From Posidonia oceanica (Eukaryota; Streptophyta; Magnoliopsida; Alismatales; Posidoniaceae): a DNA stretch of 64,000 nt. Location of the stretch: the NCBI GenBank assembly GCA_037176725.1, contig JAZBRS010000075.1, forward strand, positions 74,774,001-74,838,000, in the 5' to 3' direction. The notes beneath the pieces are model-generated. The model ran no database searches, was not told the DNA's origin, and saw nothing but the letters and a program-made list of their open reading frames with translations. Below, in pieces: positions 37,101 to 49,200 of the stretch. Position numbers and translations under genes: made by a program. Numbering within the stretch: position 1 is the stretch's first letter; every line of letters starts with the position of its first letter.

Positions 37101-37168
37101 GCCATCTGGTCTGCACACTTCTCCCGGCATCACAGGCAGTTGAAGAACCAGCTGCAGCAACTGCCTAG
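31102..37168 (+). CDS. GLDP: Glycine dehydrogenase (decarboxylating), mitochondrial P-protein
   Basis: P-protein of the glycine cleavage system. It is the pyridoxal-phosphate enzyme that decarboxylates glycine and passes the aminomethyl group to lipoylated H-protein in the mitochondrial matrix, central to photorespiration. Fifteen exons: 31102-32355, 32913-33158, 33242-33319, 33399-33499, 33576-33771, 33861-33986, 34114-34299, 34579-34692, 35035-35187, 35781-35969, 36217-36294, 36377-36502, 36585-36683, 36866-36983, 37074-37168. They join in frame to 1,052 residues, the usual plant length. The Arg/Ser-rich N-terminus without acidic residues ([16 protein letters not shown]) fits a mitochondrial transit peptide. 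Visible motifs: [55 protein letters not shown], and HLNLHKTF with the PLP-binding lysine Lys787, followed by GGGGPGMGP. Strong leaf expression is known for the family. The start at 31,102 follows a probable leader intron; an upstream in-frame ATG lies within that intron. Confidence 0.97.
35354..35433 (-). ncRNA. 5'-truncated U6 snRNA pseudogene
   Basis: On the minus strand it reads AAAATTGGAAC, AGAGAAGATTAGCATGGCCC, GCAAGGATG and CACAAATCGAGAAATGGTCC, the core and 3' part of U6 including the conserved ACAGAG region (here ATAGAG). The 5' stem-loop (about 20 bases) is missing. No U6-type promoter (USE/TATA) precedes it. Confidence 0.88.
35449..35519 (-). tRNA. tRNA-Gly(GCC)-like sequence (retro-pseudogene)
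   Basis: 71 bases on the minus strand with a GCACCAG acceptor start, the D-arm GGTCTAGTGGTAG, an anticodon loop CTGCCAC (anticodon GCC) and a T-arm GGTTCAATT. It differs from the usual plant tRNA-Gly(GCC) at about seven places. The first acceptor pair is lost (G with A). No poly-T terminator follows; it runs into the U6 part. Probably not functional. Confidence 0.8.
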
Positions 37169-38221
37169 GATCCTAAATTACCTCTGAAGGCTTGTATCCT
37201 GCAAGGTTTCTTTAGATAAGAAACCTCTTTCTCTTGTGATCTGTACATATAAACATATGGGAACGATCCCTTCTTCATCGCCCTTCCCCTCTCTTCCGTT
37301 GCTTAAATATGCCACAATGCGCATCTTCTGATTAAAATCCATATTTGATGATCTGTGCTGATTATGTCAAGGACAATTTAGTCAATTAAATTGATAAAAG
37401 AAAGGTGACAGAAAAACAAGCTATTTTCAACTTGTGTAGTTGCATGCATGGATGTCTTGCTGTTTATATATGTTGCTAAGCAAGTAGATGAAAGGAAAGC
37501 ACTCTGCACTCTGCAGTAAGTTTCCATCAATGAAGTTGGTGTGACGTATCCCTGAGCTCTCTTCACTTTGAAAAGAGCTTTTTGAGATTTCGCCCTTGAT
37601 CACCTCTATTGTGACTGTAGTAGTGTTGTGCACAAATAAGTTGGGGATGCTCTTCGGTCTTCACACTATTTTTGCTCCTTTATGGGACTACGTCAATTCC
37701 CCTCCCTCTTGCTTTGTCAATGCTATCTCTGTGGATGATTTCTGTCAGCCTTGATGCGTCTTGCTATTTCGATAAAATTTGAATCTAATGCGCATTAACT
37801 GGAAAAAGAAGAAGAAGAAAAAAAGATGTTCTTGTTTTGAGGAGGCAATCGTTTTACATTGGCTGCTTATCGCAAGCCTCCTCCGAACTTATACTTGGGG
37901 CCGGCTCTGTTAGCTGTAATTTTACAAAATTAGTGTTAAATTACTCAATGTGTCAGAATTAGTTCAAAGTGACAAACTGATCTTCCCCAATAATATGATA
38001 TTGTATTTTGATTCTGGACAGTGAGCATCATGAGATTTTATAAGATAAGATAGATAAATCACTAGTTACTCAACAATGTCTGGAATGCGAAAAACCATAT
38101 GTTAGTTAGTCGCATGATTAACTCCTGATTGGTGAGTCAAAAACCACCATCCTGTGTTCAAATAGGCAATCGTTGTAACTCACAAACCTGTAAGTGAGAT
38201 TAAAAATCTCCATTCAAAAAC
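37169..38221. other. P-protein 3' UTR and intergenic DNA
   Basis: 3' UTR of the P-protein gene for roughly the first 200 bases, then DNA without recognised genes. Confidence 0.45.
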
Positions 38222-38295
38222 TGCTTTCATTGAGAGTCGAACTCAAGACCTCCCGCTTACTAAACGGGTGCTCTAACCAACTGAGCTATGAAAGC
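38222..38295 (-). tRNA. tRNA-Thr(AGU)
   Basis: 74 bases on the minus strand. The acceptor stem GCTTTCA / TGAAAGC is fully paired, the D-arm is AGCTCAGTTGGTTAGAGC, the anticodon stem CCCGT / GCGGG encloses TTAGTAA (anticodon AGT, read as IGU for ACU codons), and the T-arm is GAGTTCGACTC. The discriminator base is A. A T-run (TTTTT) follows directly downstream on the minus strand, a Pol III terminator. No mismatches in stems, so it is likely functional. Confidence 0.95.
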
Positions 38296-40433
38296 TTTGT
38301 TGGTCAAATTAAGTATCTAAATTTCAAAACTAGCTACAATTTAGAATTAAGAACAAAAAAGGGGAACTTAAGGAGAAGGACGAAAAGTGCATTCGAAGTT
38401 TAGACTTTTAGGGTTGCTTTCCCAAGAAAACTGAAAATGTAGCGTGTAAGGATAAGAGTTCAATTCCAAGAGTACTTCACAAATTTAAAACAACAGCAAA
38501 AAGGACTCACTAAAATCTGTGAAGTTAAAGAGATGATTCGATATGTTTCTCAAATGTTGGGGATTTCTATGCAATTCACTAAAATTTGTAAATTTGTTAG
38601 TCATCATCCACCGATGACACTTTCAAGTTTCAACGTCTTGTTATTGGTTTTTTGAAGGTTTAAAGTAAGTAGGCGTGATGGTTTTAGGCCCTTATGGTAC
38701 TTCGAAGGCTTAACAATGAATACAAAATTACACTAGATTATAATGATCTGATTAGGATACTAATCTGAAAGAGCATGTGGGAAATGAAATTCTCTTTCTT
38801 CTTGAATGCAGCAAGTACCTAGTGGCAAGTATAGGCTTATCATATATGTCCTTGGTGATCTCTCACGTGAGTTAAGTGAAAGATTTCTTATTTTTGGTTA
38901 TCGCTGTCAAGGTACATGCTTTTACATCTCAGCTCGTGATTTCTGATTTGGTGGTAGGTACTTATAGAATATCATAATTCCAACTACTTCCAAATGACAT
39001 ACCGGTAATAAAGAGCATACAGGACTGATATGGTGAGATCAGATCTTTCAATGACTAATTTGATACTTGGTCTAACTAAAGCATTTCTCATCTAGAATAT
39101 TTCGTTTTCGCAAGCATACTCACCATACTGTCACTTAATGAAATGCTGATACAAGACAAGCATGAAATTCAACAACATACAGACCCTTGAAGCTGATTGA
39201 CCATTTTTCAGCAAAACTAAAATACATCGCAATAGTAGGAAAACGACCAGATGATTTTGCTCTATGTTAGATGTGGTTTCCAAATCAAGAGAACTAAAGA
39301 AGAGTGTTGAGTATAACTTCACTCTTAGGAACAATCTAAATAGAATGAGATTATATTGCAAATCCCCAATAAAGTGGATGAGTTTAGAATGAACTTGTCT
39401 TCTTTTTCTAAAATTGTGTAGCTAATGGTACATACACTTTTAGTACCGTTCATAGATAAAATGCATCAAAATTGAATTTTATTCAGCTTCAGGAGGCTGT
39501 CAAGCCAAAACCCAACAGCTGAGCCTGTAATAGAATTAGAACAACAAAAGATTCCTAACAAGTCAAGTCAATGTCATTTCAACATATTCTGTAATGCAGT
39601 GATTCATTAATAGTGGCCAAGTTGTCATAAGATAACACAGCCATTTCCTACAAAAATACGAAACTTTTATTCTACATCTATTTGAAGCCTGATACCTTAT
39701 CATGAAGGCATTAGATTTGACACCTTGATACCCAACTCCATTGGATTTTATTCTTTCTCTGATGGCCTAAAAGTTCCAAAATTTGTTTTAGTAAAACCTT
39801 TGAAGACCCATCTTACTAAAAAGTATACAAAATTATCTGAAGTTTACTTGTAAGTTTGTAACGATGTTCAGATAAAAAGGACCGGTCTTATAAATATATA
39901 ATAGTTAATTACAGGGAATAAGATAATGGATGTGAAGGACTGAAGGTCCACATTATTCAACTGGATCCACCCATGTTCATGACAGTCGGCAAAATAGCTT
40001 GCTAGGCTTGCAATAAATTAAGATGGTCCCTCCTAAAGTTGATAAATTGAGAACATTACACTACTGAGAAGGCAACTTGAAACTGCGCCTAGCTGTCGTA
40101 CACACACATAAATCTGAAAGCAGTAAAAAAACGAAAAAGGGAGTGACAAAAAGATTAATTTCCTGACAAATGCGCAAGAATTAAACAGGTTTAGGTTTTT
40201 CTTAACTCTTCAACATGGTATTAAGGGCCATAGTTAAATAGCTTGTTGAGAAGTGCATTTGTTTCCACTCCTGTACAAACATCCTGTCCTGTACAAGGTG
40301 GAGAAAATTTGTAGTAAGAGCACATTTTTCTCTAAGATTAATGGTAAGACATAGACATGTGGAAAGGTAAGATTTAGTTGTTTGGTATATATATATATAT
40401 CTTCAACAACGATAATATGGATGTTAGATTTTA
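38296..40433. other. Intergenic
   Basis: No gene, RNA or transposon end recognised with confidence. A short (AT)n run lies at 40,386-40,400. Confidence 0.4.
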
Positions 40434-40778
40434 GATCACATTTAGAACTTTCTAAACTTAGAAATTAGATTCTGAGTTTTTTTTTAGAAACTGTATTTAA
40501 AAAAATTTTATAAAAATTAAATTCTAAATTATTTATAAAATTTTATCTAATAAATAAATATTTTATTAATAAAAATTAAATTCTATTAATAGTTAAATTA
40601 CATATATACCACTTTTCAAACCATCCTCACCCTCTCCTCTCTTCTGACCTCTTTCCTCACTAGCAACAACAGGAAAGGTAAAAAAATTTTCACTCCTCTT
40701 CTCTTCTCCTCATTCCAACAACTAAAACCCTAACCCACTCCGCGATAAATCACACCTCCACCGACGAAGCTCCCAACT

Positions 40779-41267
40779 GTGTTCATCCCTAATCACAGAA
40801 ACCACCACCACCACGAGGAGGAAGAGGAAAAAGGGAATAGTGGAGGCAGCAAGATGATTCCGAAGCAGTCGCTCCACAGGATGCCGAAGCTGGAGAGGCG
40901 GAACACAGCGAAGAACATTGACTATGCTGTGGACGATGGGTCCTCAGAGCACGACTTGCTGCGGAGGATGAGATCCCTCAACCAGCAACAGTTGTTGCTG
41001 TACAACACGAAGACCAGTTTCAGGATCGACAGGAAGTACGAAGGTGAGGTGGATATCATATGTAGGAACCTCAGCCTGTCCGGTCTCGAGGACTTCGCAA
41101 TTCCGACGGCGGCGTGGGAGGCGAGGAAGGAGCGGTCGTCGCCCGATTTACTCCCTAGGTCGCGACTTTTGTATGCGGACAAGGGTGAGATGGATGTTGA
41201 GTTGGCGGGTCACTGGTGGAGTTCCCCTTGCAGTCGTCGTTCCTCTCGCAGCCATCGCCGCCGCTAG
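40779..41267 (+). pseudogene. MEKK1-like MAPKKK N-terminal fragment in transposon B
   Basis: 162-codon frame. The middle part (about residues 34-132) resembles the N-terminal regulatory region of plant MEKK1-type MAP kinase kinase kinases: LERRNTAKNIDYAV, TSFRID, EVDIICRNLSLSGLEDF, IPTAAWEARKERSSPDLLPR. The kinase domain is absent. The last 15 residues are Ser/Arg-rich and novel, ending in a stop within the element. An internal Met at residue 26 (MIPKQ) may be the better start. The G+C content is higher than the flanks, like captured coding DNA. It is inside the TIRs, so it travels with the element. Expression is unknown; the kinase assignment is from memory of the family, not from a search. 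Confidence 0.58.
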
Positions 41268-41379
41268 GGCTAAGAGAGACGTGAGACGAGAGAAGGAGGG
41301 TTTGGGTTGAAGGAAATGGATTGATGTATATTACCGTTTAACAAAAATGAGATTGTTGGTAAATTATAAATATTGATGG

Positions 41380-42592
41380 TGTTAGTAAAATTGTCTTATC
41401 TCGATTTTGATGATAATAAAACATACTTGTGAGTTAACTTTCTTGATAAGTCAAGAAAGAAATTTTCATTGACTTTGGAAAAAAAAGAAAGTGATATTAG
41501 TAAAGAAGAAATCAATATGAAAAATCAATGCAATTCAATTGAAGATCAAATCAAAATAATTGAAGATTAAAGATCAAGTTTATATGTAATTAAAAGAGTA
41601 ATGTAAAAGAGTATGTTGTACTCTAGGAACTTGTAATAATCTTCCAAACACTCCTATAGTGTATTAGGAAAATAACCATAGCCCAAAACAAATCAATTCA
41701 TTGAGTACATTCATTATAAGGCTAAAATATGGCAGTTTCGGCATACCGAATATTTTCGGTATACTGAATCAGGAAAATATTGTGTTCACAGCAAAGAACT
41801 GCTTCGGCATACTGAAACACTTCGGTATGCCGAAATCTGGGCTATCTGATCACAATCGAGAATATGTTCGGTATACTGAAGTATTTGACCGTTGTGATTT
41901 TCGGTTAACTGATTAATTTCGACATACCAAACCAGTAGCCGTTTGTAAACGTTAGAGAAGAAATTATAAGTGTTTAACATGTGTTTAAATTAACCCATGT
42001 CTATATATAGGACACCATCATACTCATATCATACAAGAGAGACATAAGAGAAGTATCCCAAGTATATTGCATATCATATACACTTAGTTGAGTTACGTTT
42101 CCATCATTTCCTATAAACATTGCATTCATTCCCTTTTAGAGATATTTCCTGAACTAGAGAACTTCATTTCTACCTAATTAAAGTAATTTGGAAGATATAG
42201 AAAAGAGTTGAAAGAGTTGTAATCTTTGCTTTCTTGAGTGAGTTCTTCTCCGGGAGTGAGAAGGGGAACCGCAGTTTTTGCAGGACTTGGCGAGGATACT
42301 TTAATGGTGTATGGCAGGATCTTGGTCCGGAACAAGATTAGGTTTAAGGTAACTCTCAAGAGGTTTTCTCGAGAAATTGACTAAATCGAGGAGGTTGAAC
42401 CACTATAAATCTTCTGAGTAATTTCCATTTCTCTCATCCTATTCTGTGTATATTTTAGTTAAAATTCCAAATTCCTCATTATATTTCATTTACTTGCTAA
42501 ATTGCTTAAAATTGCTAAAGTGAACTTAAATTTCGCATATTTTATTGAAATAATTATTTACCTTTCTCTAGTGAAGTTCTAAAATCCTAACA
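41380..42592 (+). mobile_element. Solo LTR with palindromic repeats
   Basis: Begins TGTTAG and ends CTAACA (1,213 bp). Flanks are GATGG (41,375-41,379) and GTTGG (42,593-42,597), a 5-bp duplication with one change. A plus-strand TATA-like CTATATATAGG lies at about 42,001-42,011. No primer site and coding region follow, so it is a solo LTR left by recombination, inside transposon B. Confidence 0.7.
41737..41913. repeat. Cluster of 14-bp palindromes (TTCGGYATRCYGAA)
   Basis: Palindromic units at 41,737-41,750, 41,755-41,768, 41,803-41,816, 41,821-41,834 and 41,867-41,880, plus a degenerate one at 41,900-41,913. They lie upstream of the TATA-like element in the solo LTR, where enhancer repeats of LTR promoters usually sit. 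Confidence 0.85.
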
Positions 42593-42837
42593 GTTGGTAT
42601 TTCAAAGTAATTTATTAAATATAATAAGACTAGCATTGTAATTACATATTCTATTTATCCAGCTTCTATCAGAAGCTTTCTCCAGTCAACTTTTACAAAA
42701 TCATGAATTTATACATGATTTTTCCTATTTAGAAGCTATGGGAGCTAAATACTGTTTGAAACTACTTCTGTGGTTTTTCATGATTTGCCAGAAACTAACC
42801 ACCCCGAAGCCATCTAAAAATAGTTCCAAACGGAATC

Positions 42838-43320
42838 ACCTACAAATGAGAGTGCTAATCACTTGTTTAGGCAAACTGTATCATTTTGCAGATTTCACTT
42901 ATAAATCATAATTAACTTGTTTTTATCACAACCGCCTACTCATCAAGTGACCAACCACCAGAGGGAAAAAACTCATATGAAATCTTGAGTAAAAGTAAAT
43001 GTGGGAGATGATCCTCATAGTAAATTGTGAACAAAAGCAACTCCAACAGAAGTGTTGATTGAAGCATGTAATTGAAGTTCAACGTTTCAAAGAAAAAACC
43101 CTTGTGACTAAAGATCAGGAGCTCCTGGTAGACAACATATTATCAAGAGAATTACTTGCAAGTTGCAATGATAACAAAAGCTATATACTGTAGCTTTTTC
43201 ATTGCTACTTTTAAAAAAAAAATCTTTAGTTGAAGAATCCATTTCGAATTACTTTATTTTTTTCTAAAGAAAAACTTTTAATAAAAGTTGCAGTTTCAAA
43301 ATAATTCCAAATGGAAACGT
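42838..43320. other. Intergenic before the CBL duplication
   Basis: No gene recognised. The end (ATTCCAAATGGAAAC near 43,302-43,317) resembles the TIR of the A/B family, but the match is too short to call another member. Confidence 0.35.
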
Positions 43321-43324
43321 TGAG

Positions 43325-45840
43325 AGGTCTCCTGTCTCCACGATTGGAGCTGTAGTAGTTTCCAGATCAAGGAAACTACAACTAAAGAATCCAGTGTTCT
43401 TTCTCTCTTCTCTCCTCCATCTATTCTACTACTAGTGCTGTTCTTCCCTCTCTGTTCTAATTTTCCCTCGACACCACCACAAAAACCATGTCGTCGTCCA
43501 CCACCATTTGCTGAATTCTTCTCAATGGTGACCTCCAGGATAGATGGATCACACCTCCACCTCCTCCATTGTAATGCCAAGCTGCCACCTTTCCCCCTCT
43601 TGCTCTCCCTCAGCTCTTACTCTCATTTTTGTCACTTTTCCATGTAAAGTGTAGGATCGAGTAACTCTAAAGTGGGGTGGAGAGGGGAGAGAAGAGAAGG
43701 GATTGTTTTTTAAATAAATATCTACTTTATACCTGTAACAAACACTCCACCAAATAAATATCTTGATTTTGAATCACATTCAAAATATTTTCAAACAATA
43801 AATTCAAATTAACCACAATAAATATCATGAATTACAAAATATTTTGAATCAAAGAATATCTGACCATTTCAAACTTCAAAATCAAATCCACTCCACTCGA
43901 CGTCATCAAAAAAATCTTATTATTCAAATTCTAACCTAAAGCTTGCTGCATTCTCTTTGAACAGTTGGTAAATACGTATCTCTTTGAACCACGTTTTCCC
44001 ACTGGTTTGTTTCCGTCTGTGATTGATTTTTGCCGTCTGGGTTTTGTTGGGTAGAGCTCGAGGAGCATATTGTCAGCGGGGGTGAAGCTGTGCGCGGCGT
44101 TCGTACCGATTATTGCAATTATAGAAGTCATCCTCTACGCAGTGGCGGAGTGCTTCGACCAACATCCTGGTTCCAGAGTGAGGAGGAGCCGCCGCCGCCA
44201 TCGATCTTAGGATCTTGCAAAACTAGTTCGATGTACGTAGCTCTGGTCCTGTCACTTCCCGCAGATTTTCGCATATTTCCTACTTTTTTTCTCTCCATGT
44301 TTTCGGTTTTCCCTTCATTTTTCTTCATTTTTTGTATTTCCTCACAAACGACAAATGGGTATTTTGTCGGTGTTGTTTTGGTTGTTGTAGTTACAATAAA
44401 CGGGATAGAAGCGTGGTATGAATTTTTTAAAAAGTTGAGCAGCTCCATTATTGATGGTAGCCTCATGTGCTCGTTTTAACCAATTCCACCTTTTTTTATA
44501 TATCTTTTTTTTTTACACAAATTAGTAGTTTTTTTTCTACATGTCTTTTTCTTTTGCAATTGACACCCAAAATTTTTGGTTTAGTTGGACGATGAAGTCT
44601 TGAACTTTTGAGCAAATTAAGATTTTTTTTTTCCCATGGAAAGCTGAACAGTTGATTTTCACATGGTTGAGTTGGCTCTCTCTTTCAAGTTTCTAGATTT
44701 GTCCTTGTTAGTTAGTAGTTTCTTGGAGGCATCTTCTGCAGTATGCTTGATGCTCTTTTCTTTTTCTGATCCAATTATCAGCAAGGATAACTGTGTCCTG
44801 AGACAAGTATATCCTTGTTGTTCTTTGTATTCCTAATTTTGTTATAGTCACTAAGCTGAAAAGGATTATCTGCACCTTTGATCTGGTCTGTATAGTCATC
44901 ACTTATTTTATTGCTTAAGGTTTTCTTGAGGTTAGGCTGGAGCCAGTCCTAAGAATTTCCTAGAAATTATGTCAGACTATTGTCTTGGTATTTTGGTAGC
45001 CAATACAGCAGGATGCTTGTCACTGGTTCGTCCTAGAAATATTTCAATGGCAAATTGTGTCAGTGGCTACTGACTAAGCACGAACCTGGTACTTTCCACC
45101 TGCTACATATAATATCTTTACATGCAGAAAGAATTGCAATGGATGACACTTGGTTACAGTAACTGTGCATCTTTTTATTTCAAGAGTGGCTTGTAACCGT
45201 CTTGATTTGCCACTTTCTAGGAAGAACTTCAATTTGCGATCTTCAAGACTCGATTGGGGGAGAACCTTTTTTTTCTTTACACTCGATTGGGGGAGAACTT
45301 GAACTTCTTTAAATCTTTCTTTACTTTCTTTTTATGTTTTTGACCTTTTTGTCGAAAAGAGAAATGAAGTTATTGAATTTGAGGAATTCATCCATGCCCT
45401 TAGTGTCTTTCATCCTAGTGCTTCATTGGAGGAGAAGATTGATTGTGAGTGCTCGGGCGTATAACAGAGCACATCTTTATACTGAATTTCTGAGGTTGTT
45501 CTAGAGGATACTAGTTTGCTTTCTATGCAGTTTCTTTTAGGCTTTGCGATTTGAGGCACAGACTGGTTACATTGAGCCCGAAGAAGTGTGTTCATCTATA
45601 GGCTTTGGACCTCTCCAGTGATGTGAACCATCCAGTGAACCTTACCACATTGCCGATCATTTGACATAGACACTGTTCTTTCTTGGCAAGAGAAAGTCAC
45701 ATTGCATAAAGCAAACACGCATTACATTGGAACTGAGAATTTACTAACCTCATTTTTGCATAATGGCTGGTTTACTGATGGTATTATCTAGATTTGTGGT
45801 TATCATTAATTTATGTTTCATTTTGCTATTAATGCAAGTT
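43325..45840 (+). repeat. Tandem duplication unit 1 (CBL10-like locus)
   Basis: Aligns in order with 45,860-53,010 once the inserted copia element and a few indels are set aside. The match covers the upstream region (TCTCC..TTGGAGCTGTAG, TACTACTAGT, CACCACAAAAACCATGTCGTC), exons 1-5 and the sequence after exon 5 (CTTGGCAAGAGAAAGTCACA). Confidence 0.88.
44070..45585 (+). pseudogene. CBL10-like calcium sensor pseudogene (copy 1)
   Basis: Tandem relative of the gene at 46,251. Homologues of exons 1-5 lie at about 44070-44240, 44391-44475, 45221-45300, 45336-45444 and 45531-45585. Disabling changes are visible: the start codon is TTG (44,070-44,072), exon 1 has an in-frame TAG at 44,208-44,210, the exon 1 end is damaged, exon 3 holds a short internal duplication of the CTCGATTGGGGGAGAA stretch, the acceptor before exon 4 is AT instead of AG, and exon 5 has a 2-base insertion that shifts the frame. 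Exons 6-8 are not present in this copy. Clearly non-functional as a CBL, although the promoter-like part is duplicated too. Confidence 0.9.
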
Positions 45841-46250
45841 TTACTGATGGAAATGTAGGGAAGTTTCCGGTCTCCACACTTGGAGCTGTAGTTTCCAGAA
45901 ACTACAACTACAGAATCCAGTGTTATTTCTCTCTTTCCTCCTCCATCTGTTCTACTACTAGTCCTGTTCTTCCCTCTGTTCTAAATTTCCCTCCACACCA
46001 CCACAAAAACCATGTCGTCTTCCACCATTTGCTGAATTCTGCTCAATGCTCTCCTTCAGGATCGATGGATCACACCTCCACCTCCTCCATTGTAATGCCA
46101 AGCTGCCACCTTTCCCCCTCTCTCTCTCCCTCTGCTTTGGTCACTTTTCCATTGTAAAGATTGCTGCTTTATGTCACCTTTTGCCGCTTGTTTCTGTCTG
46201 TGTTTGATCTTTGCCACCTGGGTTTTGTTGGGTAGAGCTGGAAGAACACA

Positions 46251-49200
46251 ATGTCAGCAGGGGAGAAGCTGTGCGCGGCGTTCATACCGATTATAGCAAT
46301 TATAGAAGTCATCTTCTACGCAGTGGCGGAGTGCTTCGACCAACATCCTAGTTCCAGAGTGAGGAGGACCCGTCGCCGCCATGGATCTCTGGATCTTGCA
46401 AAACTCGCCAAGGGTTCTCACTGTACGTAGCTCTGTTCCTGTCACTTCTCGCAAAATTTCGCATTTTTAATACTTTTTTTTTATTGTTTTCTCTTCATTT
46501 TTAGTATTTTCTTTCACAAAAGACAAATGGGCATTTTGTCAGTGTTGTTTTGGTTGGTACAGTTACAATAAATGAGATAGAAGCGTTGTACGAGCATTTT
46601 AAAAAGTTGAGCAGCTCCATTATTGATGATGGCCTCATTCACAAGGTGCTCATTTTAACCAATTCCACCTTTTTTATATATCATTTTTTTGTACACAAAT
46701 AAGTAGTTTTTTTTATATCTGTTTTTTTCTTTTGCAATTGACACCCAAAATTTTTGACTGAATTGGACGATAAAGTCTCGAATTTTTAAGTAAATTAAGA
46801 TTTTATTTCTCATGGAAAGCTGAACAGTTGATCTTCACATGGTTGAGTTGGCTCTCTCTTTCAAGTTTTAAGATTTCTCCTTGTTAGTTAGGAAGGAGTG
46901 TTCCACATTCTTGGAGGCATCTTCTGCAGTATTCCTGATTATCATTTTTTTCTTTCTTTCTGATCCAATTATCAGCAAGGATAACTGTGTGCTGAGACAA
47001 GTATATCACTGTTAGGAGGTTATTTGGTGGATGAAGTTTGAAATTCATTCAGAATAGGATTTCGATTTTACCGGCAAATTGCCTATGTCCAATACTGATC
47101 CTTGTTGTTCTCGATGAACTTTGTGTACCTGTTGATTTTGTTATCCTCACTAAGCTGAAATTCTGAAAAGGATTATCTGCACCTTTGATCTGGTCTGTAT
47201 AGTTATCACTTATTTTATTGCTTATCATTTTCTTGAGGTCGGGTTGGAGCCAATCCTAAGATTTTCCTAGAAATTATGTTAGCCTATTGTCTTGGTAGTT
47301 GTTAGAGATCAGAGAGAATAAGAATGTATATCTTATTATTAGGAGAGGGATTACATATGTATAGGTATGACTAAATGGTATCCTAATACATGGATACCTA
47401 ACAACCCATATAACACCCATATAATATAAGATATATATAATAATATCTTTAACACTCCTCCTCAAGCTGGAGCATATATATTACTCATACTCAGCTTGTT
47501 ACAAAGAGGCTCAAACACCCCAACACCCAATCCTTTTGTGAAGATGTCTGCAAGCTGTTCAGAAGACGGTGTGTAGGAAGTGGCAATGATCCCTCTCATC
47601 ACAATATCATGCATGTAGTGGCAGTTAACCTTAATGTGTTTTGTTTATTTATGAAAGGTTGTATTGTTGGCAATGAAAATTGTTGCTTGGTTATTACAAT
47701 GCATAGGTATAGGAGTCTTTACACTTGAGTCACATCAACTCGCAAGCTGTTTGTGCCATCAAGCGAACTCTGCCTTTGCACTAGATCTAGAGACAACATT
47801 TTACATTTTACTTCACCAAGTGACTAGATTGCCTTCCACGTATGTGCGGTGCCTTGAGGTTGACTTTTTGTTTTTTTTTGTCACTTGCAAGCCTGAATCT
47901 GAATAACTTCTACTTTTAAATGTCCATTCTTTTGTAGATTAAACCCTTGCCAGGAGAGCCTTTGATGTAGGTTAATATACGTAGTGCACCCTATCAATGG
48001 ACAATCCTAGGCTTATGCATAAACTGACTAAGAAGGCCTACTGTATAAGAAATATCTGGTTGAGTAACAATCAAATAGATCCACTTCCCAGTCAGTCACC
48101 AATATTGACCTGCATCCTCATATACCTCTGAAGAGTCATCCCAAAAATCTAGGTTCTGGTCAATAGGAGTACTTTCTAGTTTGCACTTAAGGAGACTCGT
48201 TTCCTGTAGGAGATCAATAGCATACTTCCTCTGTGATAAGGTCATTCTATTCCTACCATATGAAAACTGAATTCCCAGAAAATATCTGGGTTTGCCTATA
48301 TCTTTGTTAATAAAATGCCTTTTCAAATACTCATTTATCTTACTAAGGCCTGTAGAGTCACTTCCTGTTAAGATAATGCCATCTACATACACTGTCAGAA
48401 ATACACAACCACCAACTAATTTCTTGATGAATACAGAGTGATCAACAACACATCTTTGGAACCCATATCCTGTGACAATGTTGTTGAACTTTTCAAACCA
48501 TACTCGTAGACTTTACTTTAAACCATAAATAACCTTTCAAAGTTGACAAACACGATTCTCTCCCTGAGCAACATATTCAGGAGGTTGCTCCATGAGTACC
48601 TGTTCTTTCAAGTAATATAGAGAAAAGCATCTTTTACATCTAGCTGGCATAGATCCCATGACTGGTTGACGGCAATAGACAACAACAAATGTATAGAATT
48701 CAAGCGAGCTACAGGAGAAAAAGTGTCAGCATAATCAATCTCAAAGGTTTATGTGAAATCTCGTGCTACCAACCATGCTTTGTATCTATCCACAAATCCA
48801 TTAGGCATGTACTTAATTGTGTAGACCCAGTTGCAGCTAACTATGTTGGTTCCAGCAAGGCGATCTACTAGGTCCCACGTGCTATGTGATAACAGTGCCT
48901 GCATTTCTTCATCCATGGCAACCTTCCAATGGGGAAGGAGAATAGCTTCTTGGTGGTTCCTGGGAATAGATTCAAAAGAAATGGACAAGGCAAAACTACA
49001 GAATGAATGAGTAAGATGAACATAGGAAACAAAAAGGGTAATAGGATAAGCAATAGATTGTTTACCTTTGTGTAACGCAATAGATAAGTCAAGGGTAGAT
49101 GTGAGCAGATCCACAGATGGGAGAGTGGGCTCAGTAGGGGGTGGCTGGTGTGGCTGCTGTCAATGGCAATATACTTGTAAAGGTCGAGTTTGATGTGATA

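Larger units (their letters stand above)
40434..42837 (-). mobile_element. TIR transposon B carrying an MEKK1-like fragment
   Basis: Same family as element A in opposite orientation. The left 180 bases (from GATCACATTTAGAA) match the reverse complement of the right end of A. The right 200 bases (to TTCCAAACGGAATC) match the reverse complement of the left end of A. Cargo is a plus-strand MAPKKK N-terminal fragment (40,779-41,267). A solo LTR (41,380-42,592) was later inserted, so the original element was about 1.2 kb. No transposase frame is present. Confidence 0.66.

Noticed and set aside
43302..43320. TTCCAAATGGAAAC motif like the A/B transposon ends
   Set aside because: Only about 14 bases match, and adjoining sequence does not align with the subterminal parts of elements A and B.
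43435..43647. 70-codon plus-strand frame upstream of CBL copy 1
   Set aside because: Lies in the duplicated upstream region; the frame is not conserved in copy 2.
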